A DNA stretch of 64,000 bases. It comes from Paenibacillus_D sp047238105. Lineage in GTDB: Bacteria > Bacillota > Bacilli > Paenibacillales > Paenibacillaceae. The notes under the pieces are model-generated. The model was not told the DNA's origin and searched no databases. It saw only the letters and a program-made list of their open reading frames with translations. The translations under genes were made by a program, and so were the position numbers. Positions 1 to 9,493 of the stretch are shown here, one piece after another. How positions within the stretch are numbered: position 1 is the first letter of the stretch; every line of letters starts with the position of its first letter. The stretch covers positions 992,001 to 1,056,000 of the forward strand of contig NZ_JBDFMD010000001.1 in assembly GCF_047238105.1 (NCBI RefSeq). Reading direction: 5' to 3'.

Positions 1-1329
1 ATTTCTTGCCCCGTTGATCATGACCGCTGCGGGCGGGATGTCATACCCGCGGTAGAACGTCTCATGCCAGTTGATGCTGCTCGGGAAGTACACCGTGTTC
101 ACGATCGAGCCCTGAACGGACGCATACCCGCGGGAGCTGCTCGTTACTTTACCGCTTCCGTCGCTTAGCGTATAGGTGCCTGTCAGTTCAAACAGCTTGT
201 AGTCGGTATGGGCAAATCGCAGCCCCTTAAATGTGATGTGCTTCACTCGTCCATCATCCGAGCCCGCCACAGGGCTCAAGCGGTCCCCTACAGGGATGCC
301 TCTGATGTCGAGGACGGTCTCCAGCCTCGGAATGACCACATCGGCGGTATGGATGTCCTCGCCTTCCAGCGGGATGTAATACAGCGTGCTCTCTGCCTGG
401 TCAAAATAAAAATCTCCGCGTTTGTTGAAAAATTCGAAAGCGTTGCGGATCACTTGGTTATTGCCAGGATTGTATTGGGTATTGTTGCTCAAAGACTGGG
501 AGATCGCACCGTACGGCATCTGGAAGCGGAGCATGACCCCGCCAGGCTTGCCGCTCGCTTCCGGCGCCTGCTCGATTGACGCGAACGTGACAAACGGTCT
601 CGCCCATCTGGCGGTAGAGCCGCCCATGCTTTCGGCTTCGATGTTTTGAGGGTTTTTCGTATCGGCCTTCAGACCGACGCTGGCATCGAATACGATCCCG
701 GCGCGGATATTATTGCCGTCCCGCCATGCCCAATCATTATCCGCACCGGTGAAGCTGACTGTCGGTGTGCCATTGACGGTTCGGTTAGCCGACACGATTT
801 GCGGGCTCAGCGTCATGTTGGCTCGCTTGTCATTGACATAGATGGCACGCAGCTTGTCGCTCCGTTCAAGGGTCGTTTTATACGCCGTCAAGCCGTTCGT
901 GTGAGTCAGGCCAACCGCTTCGGTCCATACTCCCTTGTCCAGCATTTCACCGGCGCTGATGACGGGCTTCGCTCCAGGAGCCGCTTCATACCGGATCGTG
1001 CTGCTGGCGCTGCCGGAATCGTTCTTGTCAAAGACCAGCGTTTCATCCAGCGAATAAAATCCATCCGCGATTTGAACAACGATATCACCGCCGGTTTTCG
1101 GAAGCGTTCTCACAATCTCTTTTGCTTTGGCAATGGTTTTGTAGGGCTTTGCTTGCGATCCGTCACCTGTGCTATCGTCGCCAGTCGCAGCTACATAGAT
1201 TGTTTGGCTCACCGTATTGCTTATCTCATTACTCGTCGCACTGTCGGCCGAAGCTGCCGCTGCCGACAAGGGCAGCATGGAGAAGACCAGCATCAAACTC
1301 ATCATCCATATGAATGCTCTTTTCCTCAC
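1..1329 (-). CDS. secreted right-handed beta-helix protein (C-terminus beyond window edge)
   Basis: The frame is open for 443 codons from a GTG at 1329 to the window edge, so the gene is 3'-truncated here. The first residues (MRKRAFIWMMSLMLVFSM) followed by an AAAASA stretch form a signal peptide, so the product is exported. Residues about 45-75 read YVAATGDDSTGDGS...KPYKTIAKA, the opening typical of pectate-lyase-like parallel beta-helix proteins and some beta-helix glycosidases. AGGGAGG lies 10 nt before the GTG; an in-frame TTG two codons earlier is a less likely start. It lies downstream of two sugar permeases on the same strand, with a cre-like site in the gap, which suggests a polysaccharide lyase or glycosidase feeding that transporter. 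The catalytic family cannot be assigned from this part. Confidence 0.75.
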   Translation of the reverse strand, partial: MRKRAFIWMMSLMLVFSMLPLSAAAASADSATSNEISNTVSQTIYVAATGDDSTGDGSQAKPYKTIAKAKEIVRTLPKTGGDIVVQIADGFYSLDETLVFDKNDSGSASSTIRYEAAPGAKPVISAGEMLDKGVWTEAVGLTHTNGLTAYKTTLERSDKLRAIYVNDKRANMTLSPQIVSANRTVNGTPTVSFTGADNDWAWRDGNNIRAGIVFDASVGLKADTKNPQNIEAESMGGSTARWARPFVTFASIEQAPEASGKPGGVMLRFQMPYGAISQSLSNNTQYNPGNNQVIRNAFEFFNKRGDFYFDQAESTLYYIPLEGEDIHTADVVIPRLETVLDIRGIPVGDRLSPVAGSDDGRVKHITFKGLRFAHTDYKLFELTGTYTLSDGSGKVTSSSRGYASVQGSIVNTVYFPSSINWHETFYRGYDIPPAAVMINGARN

Positions 1330-1522
1330 GTTCAAATAACCTCCCTAGATAAGGTGAAAATCTTAAACAGTTGAAAAGGAAGCCTAAAGTCACGGATCGA
1401 TCTTACGATCGCTGTTGTGCGAACGCTTCGCAGCATATGCTCCCGAAATCGCTTTCTTTCAGAAAGCGTTGACCAGATTCGATTCCGTGCCTCTTCGGCC
1501 ATTTTTCTTCAATCAATTAGAG

Positions 1523-1536
1523 TTTAAGCGCTTTCA
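1523..1536 (-). promoter_or_regulatory. cre-like CcpA site upstream of the beta-helix gene
   Basis: The minus strand reads TGAAAGCGCTTAAA, 13 of 14 positions of the cre consensus TGWAANCGNTNWCA. The identical 14-mer occurs at 20536-20549 in front of the second sensor kinase. It suggests carbon catabolite control of the downstream gene. Confidence 0.55.
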
Positions 1537-1550
1537 CAAGCGTGCTAATT

Positions 1551-1570
1551 TTACATGCCCGATCACCTCC
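1551..1570 (-). other. Shine-Dalgarno followed by a start-stop pair (ATG TAA)
   Basis: Just past the permease stop codon, the minus strand shows GGAGGTGATCGGGC followed by ATG and immediately TAA. The ribosome site and spacing are ideal but no protein follows. It may be the residue of a lost gene start, now joined to the promoter region of the beta-helix gene. Confidence 0.4.
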
Positions 1571-1595
1571 ATAATCGCGTATACTTGCGTCCTTA

Positions 1596-2408
1596 TTATT
1601 TAAGAATGGCTCCTGCCGTTAGAGCGTTCTCGATCTTTTCATTGCCAATCATGTAAATCAACATCGTAGGCAGGCTTGTCATGAGCATAGCTGTCCCGAT
1701 CAGTCCCCAGTGGGACACCCCAACGCTGACAAAAAAGCTGTGCAGCCCTACGGTAAGCGGCCGGAATTGCTCTCTGGCTCCGAGAATGAAAGCTAGCGGG
1801 AACTCGTTCCAGACCCGCATGAAGATCAGGACGGTCTGCGTCATGAGCGCCGGCATGACAATCGGGAAGATAATCCGGAAGAACGCCTGGTACACATTGG
1901 TTCCATCGATACAGGCCGCCTCCTCCAGCTCTTTGGGCAGAGACCGCAGGAAGGCATAGAGCATCAGCACGCATGCCGCCAGAGAGAAACCGGTATAGGG
2001 CAAGATCAGCGCAAAGTGCGTGTCATTGATATGGAGCGACTTCACCAATTGAAATAACGGAATGACAACGACCTCTATCGGCACGATCAGCCCCAAAGAG
2101 ACATAGAACAGCATCGTCCCATTCCACTTCCAAGACATCCGGCTCAAGCAATAAGCAAGCATCGTCCCCGCGAGAAGCGTAATCGCGATGGTGCCGCCTG
2201 TGTAGATAAAGCTGTTCTTGAAATACAGCAAAAAATCATATTTGGCTAAAACCTCGGTGTAATTCTGCCATTCCCAGGACTGAGGCAAGCCGAACTGATT
2301 CTCATACGCTTCAGATCTGGACTTCAAGGATGTGGTGATCATCCAGTAAAACGGAAATAGAAAGGTGCAGCCGATGACCACCCAAAATACGCGAAATAAA
2401 TAGTTCAC
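1596..2408 (-). CDS. carbohydrate ABC transporter permease (MalG/AraQ type)
   Basis: This 270-residue inner-membrane protein has about six hydrophobic segments and starts MNYLFRVFWVVIGCTFLFPF. The cytoplasmic EAA loop, which docks the ATPase, is visible as ELEEAACIDGTNVYQAFFRI at about residues 170-190. It pairs with the permease encoded just upstream (13-bp gap) and the binding protein at 3406-4767 to make a CUT1-type sugar importer. There is no ATPase gene beside it; such systems commonly borrow a shared MsmX-like ATPase. The substrate is unknown; neighbouring beta-helix and sensor genes suggest plant-derived oligosaccharides. Confidence 0.93.
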   Translation of the reverse strand: MNYLFRVFWVVIGCTFLFPFYWMITTSLKSRSEAYENQFGLPQSWEWQNYTEVLAKYDFLLYFKNSFIYTGGTIAITLLAGTMLAYCLSRMSWKWNGTMLFYVSLGLIVPIEVVVIPLFQLVKSLHINDTHFALILPYTGFSLAACVLMLYAFLRSLPKELEEAACIDGTNVYQAFFRIIFPIVMPALMTQTVLIFMRVWNEFPLAFILGAREQFRPLTVGLHSFFVSVGVSHWGLIGTAMLMTSLPTMLIYMIGNEKIENALTAGAILK

Positions 2409-2421
2409 TGTCCCATGCCTC

Positions 2422-3306
2422 CTAAAACTCTACTTTTTCACGGGCGACGAAACGTTGGATAAGGAAGGAAATCAGCAGACACTGCAGGACAAAAATAACG
2501 GCAATGGCTGTTCCCTTACCAAATTGCGAGGTATCAAACGCCGTGTAATACATCTGATAAATCACGGTTCTTGATAAATCGCCCGGACCGCCGGCCGTCA
2601 TCACCCGGACATGGGCATAGAAAGCCATAGAGCCTAAAGTCGAGAGAATGAGGACATATTTGATAACGTCTTGCAGCAAGGGAATCGTAATGCGGAGGCT
2701 GACTTGAATAGGATTGGCGCCATCAATCAGGGCAGCCTCATAATAATTTTTGGGAATCGTCTTGATCCCGGTATACAACAGGATGGCGTTCAAGCCGATG
2801 TACTGCCACAGGAACGTCAAGCCGATGCTCGCCATAACCGTGTTCGAGTTGGTCAGCCAGGAACGGGTCAGGTGATCCAATCCCACGGCCCTCAATATCG
2901 TATTGAACAAACCCCAGTTCGGCTCATAGAAGGCCACCCAGATCTGGGAGATGACGATGACGGACAGAATCGCCGGGAACATCGCAGCGGTTTTGAAAAA
3001 CCTTCGCAGCTTCGGTGTCTGGGCATCGATAAAAAGCGCCAGGATCATGGAAAGCGGCAGTCCGATCAAGAGGGACATGCCGACAATTAAATACGTATTC
3101 TTATGCGCCACCCAGAACGAGGATTGCTGCATGACGCTCCAATAGTTATCAAGACCAACAAACCCCAGATTCTGAAAGCCATTATGGTTATGGAAGCTCA
3201 TCCATAATTGCGGCAATAGCGGGTAGACACAGAACAGGGTAAATAAGATTAAAGCAGGAGCAGCAAAGACGGTTATCGACAGCTTGGTGCTGAAATACTT
3301 GTTCAT
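2422..3306 (-). CDS. carbohydrate ABC transporter permease (MalF/LacF/UgpA type)
   Basis: This 294-residue polytopic membrane protein is the partner of the following permease. The EAA loop reads YYEAALIDGANPIQVSLRIT at about residues 185-205. The N-terminal hydrophobic segment SITVFAAPALILFTLFCVYP and the length fit the MalF-like half of CUT1 importers that lack a long periplasmic loop. It lies about 100 bp downstream of the binding-protein gene and 13 bp upstream of the second permease, so all three are probably cotranscribed. Confidence 0.93.
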   Translation of the reverse strand: MNKYFSTKLSITVFAAPALILFTLFCVYPLLPQLWMSFHNHNGFQNLGFVGLDNYWSVMQQSSFWVAHKNTYLIVGMSLLIGLPLSMILALFIDAQTPKLRRFFKTAAMFPAILSVIVISQIWVAFYEPNWGLFNTILRAVGLDHLTRSWLTNSNTVMASIGLTFLWQYIGLNAILLYTGIKTIPKNYYEAALIDGANPIQVSLRITIPLLQDVIKYVLILSTLGSMAFYAHVRVMTAGGPGDLSRTVIYQMYYTAFDTSQFGKGTAIAVIFVLQCLLISFLIQRFVAREKVEF

Positions 3307-3405
3307 AGCTCACTCTCCACTATCCGTAGTTCAATCGCAGGCATGGGCCCGCCAGACGTGCGTCCGGCGGGATGACCTTATCTCTATGCCATGACAAACG
3401 ATTCC

Positions 3406-4767
3406 TTAATCAAACCATGTATTGGCTTCCCACTCCTGGTTGATGACCTTGATGAAATCGGCGGCCGGATATTCACCCGTCAGCAGTCTGGCCCCCTGAG
3501 TTGACATCTCCGAGGACATCCGCGCATCGAGAGAATTGAGCGCCATCGAAGGAATCATCACTTCCGCCGCATTGTACCAAGTCAAGAACTTCTCCATCAA
3601 CGGCTCCAGATCCGATGGCGTGTTGCCGGTCTCCAACGCAATGGCTGAACCGACTGATTCGAAATACAAGGCATCCTGCATCGCCAGGAACTCGGCCAGT
3701 TGGACGGCCTCATCCGGGTGAGCTGTCTTGGCGCTGACGGCATAGCCGTTCAATGGAGAGCCCCAGAATTGAACTACTTTGTTCTGGTCATACGCTGGTC
3801 CTGCGCTTGGGAACGGGAAGAAATCGACCCCTTCGATTTTCGCCATATTCGGCAATTCCCACGTGAACATCCACAGCATGGCTGAGCGCTTGGACGTAAA
3901 CATTTCCATCGCCGGACCATAATCGAGATTGGCAATGCCATCTGCGAAGACACCTTCCTTGACCAGTCGTTCAATCCGCTCCACCCCTGCCATAACGGAG
4001 GGATCATTGAAGTCTGTCTGATTGTTGACCAGCTTGCTCATTGCCTCCGGGTCCTCAATCTGGATCATCTGCTGAAGCATGAACAGCTTCGGTGCCCAGC
4101 CGTCTTTGCCCGGCGTTGCCACCGGAACAATGCCGTTATCCTTCAGCTTCTTCGACACCTCGATCAGCTCATCGAAGGTTTGGGGCACTTCTGCGCCTGC
4201 TTGTTCGAACAGATCCTTGTGATAGAAAATAACCGGTGTGAAATACGTATCCGCGCCAGAAGCAATGCTATAAATCTTGCCATCAAAATGCTCCAGGGCT
4301 TCAGGTACTTTATATTTGTTCAGAAAACCGCTTTCTGTAATATGAGGCTTCAAATCCATAATATTGCCTGCCTGATTCAAGGAAGTGAAGAAGCCGGCAT
4401 CATTCCAGAACACATCCGGCATATCTCCGGAAGCATTATAGGTTTTGATCTTGTTCGCCATATCCTCACCGCCGCCGCCTGGCTCGAATTCGACCTCCAG
4501 GTTAGGAAACGCCTCGGCCAGATTGGGCTTGATAAATTGGTCCATGATGTTATTGCGGTTTTCATCCGTCGTGAGGGTCATGACACGAAGCTTGATTTTT
4601 TCCTCGTTTGTCTTCCCCCCATTGGTTTGTTCTGAAGCGCCCGTCGAAGGCGAAGGTGATGGTGCAGGCGCAGGTGCAGGCGAATTGGTGGTAGACGAAC
4701 AAGCTGCCGCAGCCATCATTGTGCAAGCCAGCAAAGCCGTTAAATAAATTGCGCGATTTGATTTCAA
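3406..4767 (-). CDS. extracellular sugar-binding lipoprotein of ABC transporter
   Basis: This is a family 1 solute-binding protein of 453 residues. The start is taken as TTG at 4767 because GGGAGGT lies 7 nt upstream and the product then begins directly with a lipoprotein signal (MKSNRAIYL...AAAAC); the next ATG upstream adds 15 unlikely residues. The lipobox cysteine at about residue 23 is followed by a Ser/Pro-rich tether, and the mature part contains DVFWNDAGFF and LWMFTWELPN. It captures the sugar outside the membrane for the permeases downstream. A weak cre-like sequence near 4815-4828 has three mismatches, so its regulation is uncertain. Confidence 0.93.
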   Translation of the reverse strand: MKSNRAIYLTALLACTMMAAAACSSTTNSPAPAPAPSPSPSTGASEQTNGGKTNEEKIKLRVMTLTTDENRNNIMDQFIKPNLAEAFPNLEVEFEPGGGGEDMANKIKTYNASGDMPDVFWNDAGFFTSLNQAGNIMDLKPHITESGFLNKYKVPEALEHFDGKIYSIASGADTYFTPVIFYHKDLFEQAGAEVPQTFDELIEVSKKLKDNGIVPVATPGKDGWAPKLFMLQQMIQIEDPEAMSKLVNNQTDFNDPSVMAGVERIERLVKEGVFADGIANLDYGPAMEMFTSKRSAMLWMFTWELPNMAKIEGVDFFPFPSAGPAYDQNKVVQFWGSPLNGYAVSAKTAHPDEAVQLAEFLAMQDALYFESVGSAIALETGNTPSDLEPLMEKFLTWYNAAEVMIPSMALNSLDARMSSEMSTQGARLLTGEYPAADFIKVINQEWEANTWFD

Positions 4768-4918
4768 TGTTCTGACCTCCCGTTTTTTTCTGTAGGATGA
4801 CAGCCCACTCAAGAGAGCGCTACCATCTACACGTTTTATTTTATCTAGCAGCCCCAGCCTCTAACAGAGACTATTTTAGGTGGGGAAGGAATATTGTCGG
4901 CACTTGTCTGGCAGCAAG

Positions 4919-4964
4919 TAAAAACGTCTGTCAGAGGCTTCGGAAGGCTCCGCTCTGACAGACG
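4919..4964 (-). terminator. intrinsic terminator after the response-regulator gene
   Basis: A perfect 12-bp stem (CGTCTGTCAGAG, 4925-4936, with 4953-4964) is followed on the minus strand by a short T run. It separates the two-component genes from the transporter operon. Confidence 0.85.
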
Positions 4965-5001
4965 ATGAAAGGATTGGATCACTTGATTTGAATAATTCCT
5001 C

Positions 5002-6610
5002 TTATTTGCTGACGTTGCTTATATACTTACTAGGCGTAATCCCCGAATACTTTTTGTAACATTTCCCGAAATAATTGGCATCCGAATACCCTACCCTGCT
5101 CGCAACATCCTGAACGATAAGATAGCCCTGGTCAAACAGCTCCTTTGCCTTTTGCATTCTGACTTGCGTTAAATAATCATTGATCGTAGAGGCGGTCTCT
5201 TTCTTGAATACATAGCAGAGATGGGTGTAATTCATATGGACGCCTCTGGCAATGTCCTCAATCTTCAATTCTTCGTTGCAATAATGTGCTGTAATGTACG
5301 CCTTGACCTCTTCTACAATAACTGCGGACCGACTGGACTTTTTCGCATGAACATGGAGCATGATCCTGCCGATCAGACTCCGGATCCAATCCTCAAACTC
5401 ACTAAACGAGTCCATTCTTTCTACGAGTCCGAACAGATCAGGCTCAGACCGACTATGGACGATCTCATGGATATCCTGAGAGGTTTCCTCCAAGAACTCC
5501 ATGCATGTCGAATAGATTTCAAAACCAGCCACAAGCAGCATGTCCAGAGAGGCCTGCTTTAATCGGGCATGGTTGAAAAATTCGCTCAGCCATGCCTCTA
5601 CCTCCGGTGCATTGCCTGTTCGCATACTCTTCAAGAAGCTGCTCCGCTTCTCCATGGAATAGAGATGGACCTTCATGGCCGACCGTGTAATGTGCGAATA
5701 CCCGATCACGCGATTGCCCCCAAGCAGATAGCGATGCTTGAGCGCATAGAGGGCCTCTTTGTAAGAGGCGGACACGCCCTCCAGGCCATCATGCCCGTTC
5801 CCCAGACCAATGGTATAGGCCCATCCATGGGCCGCCGACATCCTCGCGCCTATCGATTCACACTGCGCCCCTATGTCGTGCACCTCGTGGTCTTTCGAAC
5901 CAAACACAAGGACAAATTGGCCCTTTTCATTAAAGAATCCCTCGCAGCATAATGTTGGTTCCATGGCTTGCTGAACAAGGGCAGGCAGATTCCGCCTCAA
6001 TGCTGCTTTATCCTGGGTTAGACTTCAGATCTTTATCATCCTCACTAATTTCAATAACTGCTGTCCGATAGCTCGTTGAGCTGGTGTCGATTCCCAAGCG
6101 GAGCAGTCGCTCGTCCTTATGTTCAGCTTCGAGGTTGCCCAGCACCCAGTCGTTGAGAGCTTGCGTTCTCTGCAGGGATGCTTTTTCAACCGCCTGCCTT
6201 TTCAAATCATCCAGCTCTATTTTTGCATGTCTCTCGTGAGTGATCACATGCTTCATTTCACTTAATGATCGTTGAATCTCATCGGTATCAATCGGCTTTA
6301 ATACATAGTTGGAGACACCGAGCTGGATTGCATTCTTCGCATAGGCAAATTCGCTATGACCCGTCAGTACGATAAACTTGGCGTTGAAGCCCGCTGACCT
6401 TGCCTTCGCAATAAACGTTAATCCGTCCATAATCGGCATGTTGATATCCACCATAATAATATCCGGATGCAGCACTCTCATCTGTTCAAGCGCATCCTCC
6501 CCATTTTTTGCCTCGCCGATCAATTGAAGATCCCATTCCTCCCAAGGCAATGAAATTTTGAGCGCTTGTCTAAAGTAATATTCATCATCGACAATTAACA
6601 CTTTATACAT
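5002..6610 (-). pseudogene. YesN-type response regulator, split by a frameshift
   Basis: Two adjacent frames together make one AraC-type response regulator of about 535 residues, the usual size of the YesN group. The first (6610-6008) has the receiver domain with LIVDDE, phospho-acceptor Asp55 in MVDINMP and the Lys of LKPID; it stops after KDLKSNPG. The second frame is open from near 6024 (SLTQDKAALRRN...) and carries the middle region and a C-terminal double helix-turn-helix (EDIARGVHMNYTHLCYVFKK, then VGYSDANYFGKCYKKYSGIT). Moving between frames needs one base skipped near 6020-6030, so a 1-base insertion or a sequencing error is likely. It is paired with the kinase 18 bp upstream. Without the fix, the receiver and DNA-binding parts would be separate peptides. 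Confidence 0.8.
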
Positions 6611-6628
6611 GCTCCTGCCCCTTTCATT

Positions 6629-8419
6629 CTATAGCTCTGTTAGCGGAAGACGGATCGTGACTTTGGTAAACGAGCCGGAGACGCTATCCACTTCTAATCC
6701 ATAGAAGTCCCCATACAACATCTTGATGCGGCGGTTCACGCTTCGTGCCCCGAAGCTCGCTTGTTTCTTGTCCTCCACCGCAGGCTGCAACAGATGCTCG
6801 ATTTGCTGCGGGTTCATCCCAACACCGTTATCCAGCACCTCAATAATAATTTGACCCTCCTGCAACGTACCGGTGATGCGTAATTGTCCCTTCTCTTTCT
6901 TCCACTTGAGCCCGTGATAAATCGCGTTCTCGACTAGCGGCTGAAGCATCAGCTTGGGCGTTGCATAACGCATAATCTCTTCATCAATCGTCATGCTGTA
7001 ATCCATATATTCGACATAGCGAAGCTTCTGGATCTCCAGATAGCTCTCCGTTAATTTCATCTCTTCCCGTATCGATATGACATCATTGCCTCTACTGAGT
7101 GAGATGTTGTAAAAATCCGCCATATACTTGGCCACGGCAATCGCTTCTGTCTTCATATTCAGCTTGATCAGCGAAATAATCGTTTCAACCGTGTTGTATA
7201 GAAAATGGGGTTTGACCTGAGACTGAAGCAGCTTGAATTCAATCTCTCCCTTCGTTCGTTCCTCTTCAGCAATCTTGGTCACAAGCGCTTCGATCCGGTC
7301 CATCAAACTATTGAAGCCGTCACTCAAATGTCCGATTTCATCCGTAGATTTATATGCGCTCCGCACATTCATTTGACCATTTCTTATTTTCCTCATGGTG
7401 CTGGCAAGGATAAGCAGAGGCTTCGTGATGGAACGGGACAGAAAAAAAGAAATTCCCAATGCCACTACAAGACACAAGATTCCGGTACGAATAATAAACT
7501 GATTGATTTCTTTATTCTCTGCCGTGATGACTTCAAGCGGAATGACACTGATGATGGTCCAACTGAGCGGTTCAAACCGCTGCGTAGATACGAGCAGCTT
7601 GTCCCGTCCCTTGCCGAGAATGAAACTCAATTGACTTTCATCCGGATCAGGAAGGGTAATCGAGGTCATTTTCGTGAAATTTCGATACAGTAACGACTTA
7701 TTTCGGGAAGATATGATACGATTCGTATCATCGAGGACATAGAATTCCCCTCCCTGATAGTTTAAGCTACTTTCATAAATCGCGGCAATGACAGATTCTT
7801 TGATATAGAGCGCAACCATGCCGATGGTTTGTCCCATTTCTTTGTGCACCACCGCTTTGGACACGGCGAACACATCGCTCTCGGAAGCATCATAGCGGAA
7901 TTTGAACGGCACCAGTCCCGTCCAGATCGGACGATTGTTATTGGCAAGCTCCATGGCCGTTGGCTCCGTACCGAATAGTTGTGTTGCATATCTGTTATCC
8001 CCATATCCAGCATCTGCCCATCGCATGCGGGACGAAAGGACACTGGCAGCTTTGACGATCGTATTGGGCTCCACAAAATTGCTGATGATCTCCGAGATTT
8101 TCATACTCATATTTAAGCTTTCGAGTCCGCCCTCCGACTTTTCCATGGCCATATCCTTGTACAAAACCTCCTGCAAACGAAAATCAGTCGCCAGCATTTT
8201 GGAGTAATCCTCCACATACGTAATCAACGTCTCGATATTATTGTTGATAAGAACGAGCTCGCGCAATGAATTGTTCATCGCCTTGTCGATGATCGCTTTT
8301 TGCGAGATACTATTGGAGAAGTAAGCGATGACGGTAATGAGAATGCCCACAATAACAATGATGGTGGCGAAAATTTTGTTTTTGATCGAGATGCTTTTCA
8401 GATCGAATGGGTGCTTCAT
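6629..8419 (-). CDS. YesM-type sensor histidine kinase
   Basis: This membrane sensor of 596 residues begins with a transmembrane helix (IFATIIVIVGILITVIAYF), followed by an extracellular Cache-like sensing region, a second helix near residues 290-310, a HAMP domain (residues about 312-365) and a His-kinase region with the phospho-acceptor motif QVKPHFLYNTVE. The ATP-binding domain shows ENAIYHGL and DNGVGM. ATG 8419 is preferred over a GTG eight codons upstream because GAGGG sits 8 nt before the ATG. It lies 18 bp before its response regulator and should sense an extracellular ligand linked to the transporter downstream. All motifs are intact, in contrast to its broken partner gene. Confidence 0.93.
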   Translation of the reverse strand: MKHPFDLKSISIKNKIFATIIVIVGILITVIAYFSNSISQKAIIDKAMNNSLRELVLINNNIETLITYVEDYSKMLATDFRLQEVLYKDMAMEKSEGGLESLNMSMKISEIISNFVEPNTIVKAASVLSSRMRWADAGYGDNRYATQLFGTEPTAMELANNNRPIWTGLVPFKFRYDASESDVFAVSKAVVHKEMGQTIGMVALYIKESVIAAIYESSLNYQGGEFYVLDDTNRIISSRNKSLLYRNFTKMTSITLPDPDESQLSFILGKGRDKLLVSTQRFEPLSWTIISVIPLEVITAENKEINQFIIRTGILCLVVALGISFFLSRSITKPLLILASTMRKIRNGQMNVRSAYKSTDEIGHLSDGFNSLMDRIEALVTKIAEEERTKGEIEFKLLQSQVKPHFLYNTVETIISLIKLNMKTEAIAVAKYMADFYNISLSRGNDVISIREEMKLTESYLEIQKLRYVEYMDYSMTIDEEIMRYATPKLMLQPLVENAIYHGLKWKKEKGQLRITGTLQEGQIIIEVLDNGVGMNPQQIEHLLQPAVEDKKQASFGARSVNRRIKMLYGDFYGLEVDSVSGSFTKVTIRLPLTEL

Positions 8420-8578
8420 TCTTGAACCCTCACTTCCCCCCACAGTAAAAAGGTTCCCAGCATAAAACCGTTTTCATTTTAATGAACATTCGACATCATA
8501 GGTAAGCATTCCTCCTGCGTGTGCAGAAAATGATAAACCTGCCTGTAACGTGAGAACTGCTTGTAATCTCAGCGACGG

Positions 8579-8610
8579 TTGACCTTCACACCAGCGTGAA
8601 GCTTTATACT
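8579..8610 (+). promoter_or_regulatory. MerR-type promoter for the short-chain dehydrogenase
   Basis: A -35 box TTGACC (8579-8584) and a -10 box TATACT (8605-8610) are 20 bp apart, too long for an ordinary promoter but the hallmark of MerR-activated ones. The spacer holds the dyad CTTCAC-N6-GTGAAG (8584-8589 and 8596-8601). The MerR gene at 9473-9853 is the likely regulator. Confidence 0.75.
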
Positions 8611-8660
8611 ATGGCTAGAAAGCTGCAATCAACATTATGATGAACAGGAGGAACAAAGTC

Positions 8661-9419
8661 TTGAACCATTATGAGGGTAAAAAAGCTGTTATCGTAGGCG
8701 GTACACATGGTATGGGGAGAGCTGTGGTGGAGGCATTGCTAGCGGGGGGAGCCCAGGTGATGTTGACGGGAAGCAGTCCTAAAAATGTAGAAAAAGCGAG
8801 ACGGGAACTGGGAGAACGGGCGCAAGTCATGCAATCCGATGTATCTCTCATGACGGATATCGATGCATTTGGTGCTTACGTAGCCGAACAGTTCGGAGAG
8901 GTCGACTTAGTCCACTTCAATGCAGGAATCGCGATGCTAGAACCATTCACGGAAGTGACCGAGAGCTCGTACGATAAGACATTCGACATTAATACTAAAG
9001 GGGCTTTCTTCACCGTTCAGCGTTTGGCCCCCCTCATCCGAGAAGGCGGGTCGATCGTCTTTGCATCATCCGTGGCAGAGGAAGGCGGCACCCCGGGGAT
9101 GAGCGTCTACGGCGCTTCAAAAGCGGCCTTGCGTTCGCTGGCCTCTGGTTTTGCAGCTGAACTGTTGCCTCGGGGTATTCGCGTCAATGTGGTCAGTCCC
9201 GGTTTCATCCAAACGCCGACAATGGGTGTGGCTGGCATCTTAGAATCGGAACGCGCCGCCTTTGAAGAGCTTGGAGACCAGATTACGCCAATGAAACGTC
9301 ATGGCTCGCCTGAGGAAGTAGCAAAAGCAGTACTTTTTCTCGCTTTTGAGGCCACTTTCACCACTGGCGCCAAATTGGCAATAGACGGCGGCTTAGGGCA
9401 AGGCCTCTCAGTGCAGTAA
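8661..9419 (+). CDS. short-chain dehydrogenase/reductase (SDR)
   Basis: This is a classical SDR of 252 residues. The start is taken as TTG 8661, because AGGAGG lies 9 nt upstream; an upstream ATG at 8637 precedes that ribosome site. The nucleotide-binding motif appears as VGGTHGMG near the N-terminus, the NAG motif as HFNAGIA, and the catalytic Tyr and Lys in YGASKAALR (about residue 155). The C-terminal PMKRHGSPEEVAKAVLFL is typical of the family. It should be a soluble NAD(P)-dependent oxidoreductase of unknown substrate. Its promoter has MerR architecture and the MerR gene is next to it, tail to tail, so it is probably induced by the effector that MerR senses. Confidence 0.93.
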   Translation: MNHYEGKKAVIVGGTHGMGRAVVEALLAGGAQVMLTGSSPKNVEKARRELGERAQVMQSDVSLMTDIDAFGAYVAEQFGEVDLVHFNAGIAMLEPFTEVTESSYDKTFDINTKGAFFTVQRLAPLIREGGSIVFASSVAEEGGTPGMSVYGASKAALRSLASGFAAELLPRGIRVNVVSPGFIQTPTMGVAGILESERAAFEELGDQITPMKRHGSPEEVAKAVLFLAFEATFTTGAKLAIDGGLGQGLSVQ

Positions 9420-9423
9420 AAAA

Positions 9424-9493
9424 AAGCTGGTACACTCCGTCCTAGGTGCCACTGACAAGATGCTCTGGCACTCTAGACGGACATACCCAGCTT
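9424..9493. terminator. long imperfect hairpin between convergent genes
   Basis: Arms 9424-9451 and 9466-9493 pair at 19 of 28 positions without gaps, with perfect outer (AAGCTGG) and inner (GTGCCA) segments; an A run precedes and the right arm overlaps the end of the MerR gene. It probably terminates transcription from both sides. Confidence 0.5.

Noticed and set aside
646..1374. Plus-strand open frame of 242 codons at the left edge
   Set aside because: The minus strand codes for a secreted beta-helix protein with signal peptide and ribosome site through the same bases.
1455..1475. Second cre site before the beta-helix gene
   Set aside because: The best alignment has two mismatches at fixed outer positions and lies next to a stronger site.
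6000..6040. Programmed ribosomal frameshift in the response regulator
   Set aside because: No slippery heptamer, no stimulatory hairpin, and related regulators are single continuous frames.
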